From positions 124,001 to 188,000 of the forward strand of contig NZ_JAAAKW010000003.1 in assembly GCF_009905615.1 (NCBI RefSeq): a stretch of 64,000 nucleotides of DNA, in the 5' to 3' direction. Origin of the DNA: Pseudomonas sp. SLFW (GTDB lineage Bacteria > Pseudomonadota > Gammaproteobacteria > Pseudomonadales > Pseudomonadaceae). The notes beneath the pieces are model-generated. The model saw nothing but the letters and a program-made list of their open reading frames with translations, was not told the origin of the DNA and searched no databases. Below, one piece after another: positions 17,232-25,170 of this stretch (the stretch's first letter is position 1; each line of letters opens with the position of its first letter). The position numbers and the translations under genes were made by a program.

Positions 17232-17822
17232 GGGATGACTCCGTGCAATCGTGAGTATTCAGCCAGCGTCCGTTAATGGCACGCGCCTGTTTATCTTGCA
17301 GGGAATAAAACAGGCAGGTGTTCGTGGGGTCATTCATTAAGCGGTGCGCAGTAGAGGTCATGAAGTTGCAAGGGCTGTGCCGTAAAAGGGCCGTTATTTA
17401 AAAGGCGCAATACATCAGTATTTAACCAGGCTCGTTAAACGCAGCTTCGAATTGATGTGTGTCAAGAGGAGGTTATCTGTTGTTTGACTGTTGCTGGATC
17501 AACACTTGTCTTGCGCGGTGTCATTCGCGTGCGCGGTGGCGGAAAGCCGCATCCCTTAGCAGGCCGCCTTAACGGCGACAGGGATTGCACAGGCCTCACC
17601 GTTGACCAGTCATTCCATCGGAGTTGCGAACTAAGGCATTGCATATAACAGCCGGCATAACTTTAGTTGAAAACGTTATAGCCAATATTCAAGTGACAAT
17701 TGACGCTGAATCCATCGCCTCATTATTGTCGCTCCGGCCATAGCCTCTTATTTAAACAGTGCCTGCCGTTCATGAATAACGCGTGCCTGTCTCGAAGATT
17801 TGAATAGCCAAGGACGCTCGTC
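17232..17822. other. 591-base divergent intergenic region between monooxygenase and ABC-importer operons
   Basis: No convincing gene is seen; small open frames at 17457-17648 lack ribosome sites and family features. It holds the sigma-54 promoter candidate (17368-17381, minus strand), a region of lower GC from about 17640 to 17760, and an imperfect dyad ATAAC...GTTAT at 17657-17679. Promoters for both operons should be here. Confidence 0.7.
17368..17381 (-). promoter_or_regulatory. candidate sigma-54 (-24/-12) promoter of the DszA-like operon
   Basis: Read on the minus strand, GGCAC (17381-17377), five bases, then TTGC (17371-17368) match the sigma-54 core GGCAC-N5-TTGC, with exactly ten bases between the GG and GC doublets. 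The predicted start of transcription is near 17356, giving a leader of about 125 bases. Sigma-54 control of sulfone-type sulfur scavenging through SfnR is known in Pseudomonas putida. Nothing here identifies the activator. Confidence 0.5.
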
Positions 17823-18851
17823 ATGGAAACGCTTAACAGCCGCAGGGCTTTTATCAAACAGGTGGCGTTATTGGGCACGGCGGCGGCCGCCGGGATGATC
17901 CTCCCAGGCTGCGGCAAGCCGGAAAAAACCGTCAACGCTGCGCCTGCCGTGATCAAGAACCGCTCGGATCAGGTGGTCAGCTTCAAATACCCGGACAACC
18001 CGTCGTTCGACCTGGTGTACCTCGCCGACTCGTTGGGCTATTTCGAGGGCACCCGCACCCGGCCGAATTACATCGGCAAGATTGCCGCGCCGCAGATCAT
18101 CCCGCTGGTCGGCACCGGTGAAATCGACTTCGGTTCGCGGATGGTGCCGTTGGTGATTTCGGCGATTGCCAGCGGCCTCGACCTCAAGGTGGTCGCGGCG
18201 GGCGGCAAGACCCTGCAGGAAGCGCCGCACATGAAGTATTTCGTGCGGGCCGATTCGGGGATTTTCACGCCCAAGGACATGGAAGGCAAAACCGTGGGCT
18301 TCAACAGTTTCGGGGCCTGTGCCGAGTTCGTGACCAAGAAATACCTGCGTGAACATGACGTGGACGTGGACAAAATCAAATGGGTGGTCGTGCCCGATAA
18401 CCAGGGCGAACAGACCGTGCTGACCCGCAACGTCGACATCGCGATCATTCACCCGCCAGCGTCCGGCGGCGCGGAACACAACCCCGAACTGCGCAAGTTG
18501 TGGAGCGACTACGACCTCGACAAAGGCCTGGGCGGCATGGCGCCGTACAGCGGCTATGGCAAGTTCATCCGGGAAAACCCTGAGGCCACGCAGGATTTCG
18601 TCACCGCGATTGCGAAGGCCGCCAACTGGGTCAATGCCAACCCTGACGAGGCGCGCAAGATCGTTTCCCAACGCATCGGCACGCCGCTGGAGCTGGTGGA
18701 GCGCTACGCCTACGTCGATGACCTGGTGGTGACCGAACCGCCGATTCAGTACTACATCGACATCCTCGAAAACGAGAAGAAGATCAAGCCCGGGGCAGTG
18801 GCCGTGAAGGACGTGTACACCAATGCGTTCAATGCGCTGGCGAAAGCTTGA
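17823..18851 (+). CDS. ABC transporter substrate-binding lipoprotein (sulfonate/nitrate class)
   Basis: A 342-residue binding protein. The N terminus combines SRRAFIKQVALLG with a lipobox MILPGCGKPEK, Cys at about 30, so it is probably a lipoprotein that may also be a Tat substrate. The mature region (VVSFKYPDNPSFDLVYLADSLG split by strands, IGKIAAPQIIPLVGTGEIDFG) fits the SsuA/TauA/NrtA class. AAGGAC precedes the ATG. It is divergent from the DszA-like operon and separated from its ATPase gene by 412 bases holding two REPINs. Confidence 0.88.
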   Translation: METLNSRRAFIKQVALLGTAAAAGMILPGCGKPEKTVNAAPAVIKNRSDQVVSFKYPDNPSFDLVYLADSLGYFEGTRTRPNYIGKIAAPQIIPLVGTGEIDFGSRMVPLVISAIASGLDLKVVAAGGKTLQEAPHMKYFVRADSGIFTPKDMEGKTVGFNSFGACAEFVTKKYLREHDVDVDKIKWVVVPDNQGEQTVLTRNVDIAIIHPPASGGAEHNPELRKLWSDYDLDKGLGGMAPYSGYGKFIRENPEATQDFVTAIAKAANWVNANPDEARKIVSQRIGTPLELVERYAYVDDLVVTEPPIQYYIDILENEKKIKPGAVAVKDVYTNAFNALAKA

Positions 18852-18902
18852 GCGCAGGGCGTCGGCATGGATTCCCCCGGTCACGCAGCCGCTGCAAAAC
18901 CT

Positions 18903-18989
18903 GTAGGAGCGAATTCATTCGCGAAAGGGCCGGTACAGCCAAGAAATCTTCATTGTCTGAACCCCCTTCGCGAATGAATTCGCTCCCAC
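18903..18989. repeat. REPIN, copy 2
   Basis: Left arm GTAGGAGCGAATTCATTCGC at 18903, right arm the inverse ending GCTCCCAC at 18989, about 40 bases of loop sequence. The loop carries GGGCCGGTACAGCC, close to the loop of copy 1. Confidence 0.9.
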
Positions 18990-19035
18990 AGTGAAGAGGA
19001 CGTCGTGCTCAAGGTCTGCGACCGACACCGAACCT

Positions 19036-19082
19036 GTGGGAGCAGCCGTAGGTTACGACGGCCCCGAAGGCAGTGGGTCGGC
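19036..19082 (+). repeat. 45-base dispersed repeat, family 2, copy A
   Basis: Begins GTGGGAGCAGCCGTAGGTTA and ends GCAGTGGGTCGG. It shares its layout with the copies at 24991, 32443, 32609 and 49590: a GTGGGAG-type end, a CGACGGC core and a GGTGGGTC-type end. It lies between two REPINs. Confidence 0.65.
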
Positions 19083-19117
19083 CGATGCATGTGTGCCTGC
19101 CTTGACGCAAATTACCC

Positions 19118-19203
19118 GTAGGAGCGAATTCATTCGCGAAAGATATTCCAGGCGACGCCTCTTCATCGCCTGTCCTGGCTTTCGCGAATGAATTCGCTCC
19201 CAC
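19118..19203. repeat. REPIN, copy 3
   Basis: Left arm GTAGGAGCGAATTCATTCGC at 19118, right arm its inverse ending at 19203. The loop (TTCCAGGCGACGCCTCTTCA) resembles that of copy 4 (23538) rather than copy 2. Confidence 0.9.
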
Positions 19204-19263
19204 AAAGAACCGGTGTTCACCCAATGAAAGGGGTGGTCATTACAAAGGACAGAAGAGGCATCA

Positions 19264-20133
19264 GTGCACAAAATCTCCACAGTTAATCTGCACATGGAAT
19301 ATCAGGCGCAGGACGAATCAGGCAAAACCGAGCGGATCGAGGTGTTGAAGGACTTTGATCTTCAAGTGCGCGAAGGCGAGTTCCTGTCGATCCTCGGCCC
19401 GTCCGGCTGCGGCAAATCCACCTACCTGAATATCCTCGCCGGGCTCGCGCAGAAAACCGGCGGCACGCTGGAGATCGACGGAAAACCCTTGCAGGGCATC
19501 AACCGCAATCAGGGTGTGGTGTTTCAGGGCTATGCCTTGCTGCCGTGGCGTTCTGTGCTGGACAACATCGCCGTGGGGCTGGAGATCCGGGGCGTCGGCA
19601 AAACCGAGCGACGGGAACGGGCACGCGAATACCTCGACCTCGTTGGCCTGACGGGCTTCGCCTCCCGCTACCCGCACGAACTCTCAGGCGGCATGCGCCA
19701 ACGCGTGGCCATCGCCCGCTCGCTGGTCTACGAACCTGACGTGCTGCTGATGGACGAGCCCTTCGCTGCCCTCGACGCACAAACCCGCGAAACGCTCCAG
19801 GACGAACTCCTGCGCATCTGGGACCTGCACAAAAAAACCATCGTGTTCATCACCCATAGCCTCGACGAAGCGATCTTCCTGTCTGATCGCGTGGCGGTCA
19901 TGACCCCGCGCCCTGGCCGGATCAAGGAGATCATCGACATCGACCTGCCACGTCCCCGATTGCCGCAACTGCGCAACAGCCATGCCTTCGTTCATCTGCG
20001 TCAGCGGGCGTGGGCGTCGTTGCGCGAAGGCATGGGCAATGCAGTTCCGGATGCGGCGGAGGTCGAAGAAGCCGCCCGTCATGAAAGCTGGCAGCAGGTC
20101 GCCCGGCTCGGTGGCTATCGGGTGGGGGTCTGA
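19264..20133 (+). CDS. ABC transporter ATP-binding protein, SsuB/TauB class
   Basis: A 289-residue ATPase with a GTG start at 19264, 12 bases after AGAAGAGG. Walker A is GPSGCGKSTYL (about 43-53), the Q-loop is FQGYALLPWRS, the signature LSGGMRQRVAIARS, Walker B VLLMDEPFAALDA and the H-loop FITHSLDEAI. The C-terminal extension after PRPGRIKEIIDIDLPRP is usual for this class. It is followed two bases later by the permease gene. It works with the lipoprotein at 17823 and the permease at 20136. Confidence 0.93.
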   Translation: MHKISTVNLHMEYQAQDESGKTERIEVLKDFDLQVREGEFLSILGPSGCGKSTYLNILAGLAQKTGGTLEIDGKPLQGINRNQGVVFQGYALLPWRSVLDNIAVGLEIRGVGKTERRERAREYLDLVGLTGFASRYPHELSGGMRQRVAIARSLVYEPDVLLMDEPFAALDAQTRETLQDELLRIWDLHKKTIVFITHSLDEAIFLSDRVAVMTPRPGRIKEIIDIDLPRPRLPQLRNSHAFVHLRQRAWASLREGMGNAVPDAAEVEEAARHESWQQVARLGGYRVGV

Positions 20134-20135
20134 GC

Positions 20136-20927
20136 ATGAGTGCGTGGTCTCGCTGGTCCCGACACTCACGCCGCGCGGTGGACAGTTCCATCGGCATTCT
20201 GGCCTTTCTGGCGCTGTGGGAAGCCTTGCCCCGACTGGGCATCGTCAACCCCGGTTACCTGAGTCCGCCGTCGGCCGTGCTCGGCGCCATTATCGACATG
20301 GCAGGTAATGGCGCGCTGCTCCAACACCTTCAGGCCAGTCTGATCCGGTCTCTGGCAGGCCTCGCGTTGGCCATCGTCACGGGCATTTCGCTGGGCCTGC
20401 TGATGGGCTGGTTTGCGCGGCTGGAGCGGATTCTCGACCCCTTATTGCAGTTGTTCCGGCAAACCTCGGCACTGGCGCTGTTTCCCGTGTTCATCCTGTT
20501 TCTGGGCATCGGCGAACTGTCGAAAGTGGCGATCATCTTCTGGGCGTCGTTCTGGCCAATCCTGTTGAGCACCATCAGCGGGGTCAAACAGGTGGACAGC
20601 CTGCTGATCAACTCGGCGCTGTCGATGGGCGCCAACCGCCGTTTTCTGTTCCTGAAAATCGTCCTGCCCTCGGCGTCGCCGTCGATCTTTACCGGGGTGC
20701 GTTTGGCGGGCGCCTATTGCATCACTGCGCTGGTGGCGGCCGAGATGATCGGCGCCCATTCCGGGCTGGGGTTCCTGACGCTCAATTCGCAGGAGGTGTT
20801 CCAGATCCCGAGCATGTACGCGGGGATTCTGCTGCTGGCGGTGGTGGGGCTGTTGTTGAACTTCCTGCTGGCGCTGCTGGAGCGTCGCTTCACCCGTTGG
20901 CGCCGTGGGTTGAAACATGCGGGCTGA
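20136..20927 (+). CDS. ABC transporter permease, SsuC/TauC class
   Basis: A 263-residue membrane protein with about six transmembrane helices and the coupling loop ALSMGANRRFLFLKIVLP. Segments such as YLSPPSAVLGAI and GIGELSKVAIIFWASFWPI are typical for the sulfonate/nitrate permeases. The start lies two bases after the ATPase stop; the end overlaps the next gene by 11 bases, so the three genes are translationally linked. Confidence 0.92.
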   Translation: MSAWSRWSRHSRRAVDSSIGILAFLALWEALPRLGIVNPGYLSPPSAVLGAIIDMAGNGALLQHLQASLIRSLAGLALAIVTGISLGLLMGWFARLERILDPLLQLFRQTSALALFPVFILFLGIGELSKVAIIFWASFWPILLSTISGVKQVDSLLINSALSMGANRRFLFLKIVLPSASPSIFTGVRLAGAYCITALVAAEMIGAHSGLGFLTLNSQEVFQIPSMYAGILLLAVVGLLLNFLLALLERRFTRWRRGLKHAG

Positions 20928-21783
20928 CACCGCCGCAGCGTTCACGGGAGGCTGGATTCGCTGGAGCCTGGCCGGGTTGATCGGCGCGGCAGCGGTCTGT
21001 GCCATCTGGCTGTTGCCAATGATCGATGGCGCCGAACAGGGGGCAGGTCCGGTGTTGCTGCAAGCGCAGGCCCGGCAGGTGTTGCGCATCGGCGTGCGCA
21101 GCTACCCGCGGCCGACCTACAGCACTGATGCGCTCGTGTCTGAGCCGGATGAAATGGACAGCGAACTGGCCACCGCATTGGGCCGTTATCTGGGGGTGAA
21201 GGTTGAGCTGACGGCGATCCCGGCACAGGACGTCGCGGGTTTTTTGCGCAGGGGCGCAGTGGACGCGGTGATCGCCGGAAGCCTCGATATTCCGGGGCTT
21301 GAGCGACAACGGGCAGCCCTGAGCGACGTGCCATCGGCGTATGAAAAGGGCGCGTTGCTCAGCCTGCGCAACGCGCCGCAAACCTCAATCAAAGGTCAGA
21401 CCGTTTGCGTGGCCAATGGCAGCCCATGGGTCCACACGTTGCAAACGAAAGGCGCGCAGGTCCAAACCTACGTGTCCGGGATTCGGGCAGCCACAGCGTT
21501 CATGGCGGGCGACTGCCAGTTGCTGGCCGACGAACGCACAGTCCTCACCAGCCTCCTGCAAACCCCCGACTGGCGCTTCTACCGTATGCTGCCGCAAACC
21601 CTCGAAGCCAGCAGCGATGCGCGGGTCTACCTGTCCCAACCTGACCCGAAAAGCCTGCGCCTGCTACAAGCGGGACTGCGCGACTGGCAGACCGACGGCG
21701 GGCAGGCGAAGGCTTGGGATGTGCACAGCAATGCGTTTCTGGTCGATAGCATGAAGATCAGCGATGGGTTGGTGTGTCACTGA
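20917..21783 (+). CDS. membrane-anchored solute-binding protein-like protein (SBP family 3)
   Basis: A 288-residue protein with an N-terminal membrane segment (about 12-33, IRWSLAGLIGAAAVCAIWLL) and no clear cleavage site. The rest follows the amino-acid-type periplasmic binding fold: VLRIGVRSYPRPTYS, ELATALGRYLGVKVELT, FLRRGAVDAVIAGSLD, and a second lobe with KGQTVCVANGSPW. It overlaps the permease gene by 11 bases, so the importer operon encodes two unlike binding proteins. It could be an auxiliary ligand receptor for the same permease or a sensor; neither can be decided here. Confidence 0.8.
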   Translation: MRADTAAAFTGGWIRWSLAGLIGAAAVCAIWLLPMIDGAEQGAGPVLLQAQARQVLRIGVRSYPRPTYSTDALVSEPDEMDSELATALGRYLGVKVELTAIPAQDVAGFLRRGAVDAVIAGSLDIPGLERQRAALSDVPSAYEKGALLSLRNAPQTSIKGQTVCVANGSPWVHTLQTKGAQVQTYVSGIRAATAFMAGDCQLLADERTVLTSLLQTPDWRFYRMLPQTLEASSDARVYLSQPDPKSLRLLQAGLRDWQTDGGQAKAWDVHSNAFLVDSMKISDGLVCH

Positions 21784-21795
21784 TCCGTACGACCT

Positions 21796-22302
21796 TTATG
21801 CGCGCTTCGGCAACACCCAATCCTTGCGGATGAAATGGCAGGTGTAGCCATTCGGGACGCGTTCCAGGTAATCCTGGTGCTCCGGTTCCGCTTCCCAGAA
21901 ATCCCCGGCCGGGCTGATTTCGGTCACGACTTTGCCAGGCCACAGGTCGGAGGCATCGACGTCTTTGACGGTGTCTTCGGCGATGTGTTTCTGCTCGTCG
22001 TTCAGGTAGAAAATCGCCGACCGGTAGCTCAGGCCGATGTCGTTGCCCTGGCGATTGGCCGTGGACGGGTCGTGGATCTGGAAGAAGAATTCGAGGATTT
22101 TCCGATAGCTGATCAGCGCCGGGTCGAAGACGATTTCAATGGCTTCGGCGTGGGTGCCGTGGTTGCGGTAGGTGGCGTTCGGCACATCGCCACCGGAGTA
22201 GCCGACGCGGGTGGACACGACGCCGGGGTAGCGGCGCAGCAGGTCCTGCATGCCCCAGAAGCAGCCGCCGGCGAGGAGGGCGGTTTCGGTTTGAGTGGTC
22301 AT
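21796..22302 (-). CDS. msrA: peptide methionine-S-sulfoxide reductase MsrA
   Basis: A 168-residue MsrA. The catalytic motif GGCFWGMQD has the nucleophile at Cys14, followed by the expected [15 protein letters not shown] and [18 protein letters not shown] upstream fixes the ATG at 22302, although the frame is open to 22383. MsrA reduces S-methionine sulfoxide in proteins with thioredoxin. It is convergent with the binding-protein gene at 20917 and divergent from uvsE. Confidence 0.95.
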   Translation of the reverse strand: MTTQTETALLAGGCFWGMQDLLRRYPGVVSTRVGYSGGDVPNATYRNHGTHAEAIEIVFDPALISYRKILEFFFQIHDPSTANRQGNDIGLSYRSAIFYLNDEQKHIAEDTVKDVDASDLWPGKVVTEISPAGDFWEAEPEHQDYLERVPNGYTCHFIRKDWVLPKRA

Positions 22303-22479
22303 GGTGCAATCCTTCCTGTGTGCGTTGAACGCACAGATGTCAAAGTGTGTCCCAGTGTGCTCGCCTGTCGTCGACCGGTGCAAGGGGGCGAAATAACCCG
22401 AACTCCCGACCCGTCCGTGACGTCTGCTGTGAGAGGCACCCCGTCAAAACCGTCATCAGGACCCTCTTCAGGACTTTCC

Positions 22480-23511
22480 GTGAACACACCCCGCATCGGC
22501 TTCGCCTGCATGTACCGCCACCCCGAGCGCGAACTGACGCTCAAGGAACTCAAAGCGCTGGAGGGCGGTTATAACCCGCGCACCACGACCTTGCGCTGGA
22601 TGGACAGCGTCACCGTGCAAGAGGCGCAGGACAAGTTGCTGGACATTGTCGAGCACAACCTGGCGGCGCAGATTCGCCTGTTGGGTTATGTCGCGCAGTT
22701 GCCAGCGGGGCGACGGATGTTGCGCTTGAGCAGCGATCTCTTGCCGTTCTACAGCCATCCCAAGGTCGCGGCGTTCTATCAAACGTCCTCGGTCATGACC
22801 CGGCTGGCGAGTCTGTTTGCCGCCATTGGCGACACGGCGCGGGCGGCGGACATCCGGCTGTCGTTCCACCCCGGTCAGTTCTGCGTGTTGGGGTCGGACC
22901 GTCCGGACGTGGTAGAGAACAGCCTTGCGGAGTTCGAATACCACGCCGACATGATCCGCATGATGGGTTTCGGTCGCCGTTTCCAGGATTTCAAATGCAA
23001 TATTCACATCGCGGGGCGACTCGGTGCGGACGGGGTGCGCGCCGTGTGGCCACGTCTGTCTGAAGTGGCACGCCAGTGCATTACGTTCGAGAACGACGAG
23101 AAAACCTACGGCGTCGATGACTGCCTGCAACTGGCGGACCTGGCGCCGGTGGTGCTGGACATTCACCACTGCTGGATTCATGAGAGCCGTTACATCGCCC
23201 CCGACGACCCCCGGGTCAACCGCATCGTCGACAGTTGGCGTGGCGTACGGCCGGTCATGCATTACTCGCAGCCGCCCGAAAGCCTTCAGGCACTGGGCTT
23301 CACCGCCGAGCAGAAGCTGGAGATGGAGGCATTGCTTCAGGTGGTCAACAAACGTGACCTGTACCTGCACAGCGACCGCATGTGGAACGACTGGACCAAC
23401 CGCTACGCCCTGCAATTCCTCGATCGGTTCGACATCATGTTCGAAGCCAAGGACAAGAACCTGGCCACGGAAGCGTTCTATTGGCAGTTCATGGACCCCT
23501 CACAACCCTGA
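22480..23511 (+). CDS. uvsE: UV DNA damage endonuclease UvsE/UvdE
   Basis: A 343-residue TIM-barrel nuclease. The GTG at 22480 (RIGFACMYRHPERE follows) is chosen because the conserved N terminus begins there and AGGA lies eight bases upstream; the open frame continues far upstream, antisense to msrA. Landmarks are RLSFHPGQFCVLGS, NIHIAGRLGADG, ITFENDEKTYGVDD, VVLDIHHCWIHE and MFEAKDKNLAT, which carry the His/Glu/Asp residues that bind the metal cluster. The enzyme nicks DNA 5' to UV photoproducts and some abasic sites. Confidence 0.92.
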   Translation: MNTPRIGFACMYRHPERELTLKELKALEGGYNPRTTTLRWMDSVTVQEAQDKLLDIVEHNLAAQIRLLGYVAQLPAGRRMLRLSSDLLPFYSHPKVAAFYQTSSVMTRLASLFAAIGDTARAADIRLSFHPGQFCVLGSDRPDVVENSLAEFEYHADMIRMMGFGRRFQDFKCNIHIAGRLGADGVRAVWPRLSEVARQCITFENDEKTYGVDDCLQLADLAPVVLDIHHCWIHESRYIAPDDPRVNRIVDSWRGVRPVMHYSQPPESLQALGFTAEQKLEMEALLQVVNKRDLYLHSDRMWNDWTNRYALQFLDRFDIMFEAKDKNLATEAFYWQFMDPSQP

Positions 23512-23831
23512 ATTCCAGAATGGGGGGGCTGAATCCTGTGGAAGCGATTCATTCGCGAACGGTTTTTCGGGCGACGCATCACCATTGCCTGTCCCGGCTT
23601 TCGCGAACGAATTCGCTCCCACAACGAGAACAGCGCACATGGCGGAAATCGAGGGATGGCGGGTCTCCGATGTCATCACCGCCGCCTCTAAATGGCGCGT
23701 TCGGACGTTTTTTGGCTTGAGCGGTCGGTAAAAGCATGAATTGTCGGCGCTTTCGGTGCGTCCGTGTTGTGTGCGGTCATGGCCCGGTGCCACAATCGCG
23801 CCTGTGACCGCAGGATGGGCAGGCCATTTCG
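23512..23831. other. 320-base intergenic region upstream of the diguanylate cyclase
   Basis: Contains REPIN copy 4 at 23538-23622. The rest (23623-23831) shows no gene; short frames on both strands look incidental. GGATGGGCAGG at 23812-23822 may serve as the ribosome site of the gene at 23832. Confidence 0.65.
23538..23622. repeat. REPIN, copy 4
   Basis: Left arm GTGGAAGCGATTCATTCGCG at 23538 is diverged by a one-base loss relative to the other copies; the right arm ends ATTCGCTCCCAC at 23622. The loop (GGGCGACGCATCACCATTGC) resembles copy 3. Confidence 0.85.
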
Positions 23832-24956
23832 ATGTACCTCGTTGAGTTTCAGCATGAGCGCAAAGCCCTGATCGATGCTCAGGTGCGGACGGATCGATTG
23901 CAGCTGCTGTTCAGGCAAACGGTGTTCTCCGTGCTGGGCAGTTTTCTGGCTGCCGTGATGTTGAGTTGGCTGTGCTGGAGCCGGATCGATCACGCGCTGG
24001 TGTTTGGCTGGCTGATGCCATTGGGCGCGTCCACCGCGCTGAGGGTGGCGCTGCTGGTCACGTATTTCCGCAGCCCTGTCGTCACGCGCACCCCTGAATG
24101 CTGGGAGCTCAAATACTGGCTGACGCTGGTGCTGTCCGCGACGATCTGGGGGTTAGGCGCGCTGGCGTTGATGCGCTCCGATGACCTGCTGATCCAGGCC
24201 CTGGTGTTGCTGTTTACGGTGGGGATGTCGGTCAGCGCCGTGTCCTGTTATTCGGCGTATCGCTCGATGACCATCGTGTCCATCGGGCTGGTCTTGCTGC
24301 CGTGTTCGCTCTGGCTGCTGTTTCAACAGGGCACGATGCAGGTGGGCATGGCCGTGGCGTCGCTGGTGTTCGCGTCTTTCGTGATCACTGCCACCCGCAG
24401 ACTGTCCGAGGCGATGGAGACGGCGTTTCGCCTGACCCGGGAAATGGAGCACGCTCGCGACATCGCCAATCAGGCGGCGCAAACCGATGAACTGACCGGG
24501 ATGAAGAACCGTCGAGCGTTTTTCCATCATGCCGAGCAGACGTACGCGCACGGCAAACGCAACCGCCAGCCGATCAGTGCGCTGATGCTGGACATCGACC
24601 ACTTCAAGCGGATCAACGATTCTTATGGGCATCAGGCCGGGGATCAGGTGTTGCGGCAGATCGGGGTCGTGATCAGCGAGTGCGCGAAGGAGGGCGACAT
24701 TTGCGGCCGGCTGGGCGGCGAAGAGTTCGCGCTGCTGCTGGTCGACACGTCCCTCATTGCCGCCGAGGTACGGGCCGAGCAACTGCGCCAATCCATCTCG
24801 CGGCTGTGCTGTGATCACGGTGAAGTGATCACCGCCAGCATTGGCGTGGCGTCGATGGGGGCGGAAGGGCAGAGCGTTCATGCGTTGCTCAACGACGCGG
24901 ACAAAGCGCTGTTCCGGGCGAAGGCGCAGGGGCGTAATCAAACCGCAGTGGCATGA
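23832..24956 (+). CDS. membrane-bound diguanylate cyclase (GGDEF)
   Basis: A 374-residue protein. About five to six membrane segments fill residues 35-195 (no known sensor family recognised), followed by a GGDEF domain from DELTGMKNRRAFF. The active-site loop is GGEEF at about 295-299 and the metal segment is LDIDHFKRINDSYGH, so it should make cyclic di-GMP. The inhibitory I-site position reads KEGD rather than RxxD, which may weaken product inhibition. It stands alone between a REPIN and a family-2 repeat. Confidence 0.92.
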   Translation: MYLVEFQHERKALIDAQVRTDRLQLLFRQTVFSVLGSFLAAVMLSWLCWSRIDHALVFGWLMPLGASTALRVALLVTYFRSPVVTRTPECWELKYWLTLVLSATIWGLGALALMRSDDLLIQALVLLFTVGMSVSAVSCYSAYRSMTIVSIGLVLLPCSLWLLFQQGTMQVGMAVASLVFASFVITATRRLSEAMETAFRLTREMEHARDIANQAAQTDELTGMKNRRAFFHHAEQTYAHGKRNRQPISALMLDIDHFKRINDSYGHQAGDQVLRQIGVVISECAKEGDICGRLGGEEFALLLVDTSLIAAEVRAEQLRQSISRLCCDHGEVITASIGVASMGAEGQSVHALLNDADKALFRAKAQGRNQTAVA

Positions 24957-24990
24957 GGGGCGGTTTGTCCAGACCGACGCGTGCGTGTCA

Positions 24991-25034
24991 GACAGACCGC
25001 CTTCGCTGCCGTCGTAACCTCCGGCGTCTCCCAC
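24991..25034 (-). repeat. 45-base dispersed repeat, family 2, copy B
   Basis: Reads GACCGCCTTCGCTGCCGTCG, then AACCTCCGGCGTCTCCCAC. It is the inverse orientation of copy A and shares the TCCGGCGTCTCCCAC end exactly with copy C at 32443-32484. Confidence 0.65.
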
Positions 25035-25170
25035 GGGGTTCGTTGTTCGGCCATGAGATCGCGACCCTTTCTGTCACACCCCCGTGACATTCCCCCTGAC
25101 TCTTTTCATTCTCTTCAAGCTGTGGCGTAGTGTCTGGCGCACATTGGCCGACTGGAAGAGGTAAAGAGCG

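Larger units (their letters stand above)
18852..19263. other. 412-base gap inside the ABC operon, filled with repeats
   Basis: The gap between the binding-protein and ATPase genes contains two REPINs (18903-18989 and 19118-19203) with one copy of a second repeat family between them (19036-19082). No gene is seen. The hairpins may lower readthrough or stabilise the upstream message, which would raise binding-protein dosage relative to the membrane components. Confidence 0.8.

Noticed and set aside
17270..17292. TGGCACG at 17278 as a sigma-54 site for the plus-strand importer operon
   Set aside because: Ten bases after the GG there is TT, not GC, so the -12 element is missing; it is also more than 500 bases from the gene.
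17457..17648. Small frames of about 60 codons on both strands in the 17.2-17.8 kb gap
   Set aside because: They lack ribosome sites, are mirror images of each other in position and carry no recognisable sequence.
21835..22479. Extension of the uvsE frame far upstream, antisense to msrA
   Set aside because: The upstream part has no UvsE similarity and lies across msrA; the conserved N terminus begins at the GTG at 22480 with a ribosome site.
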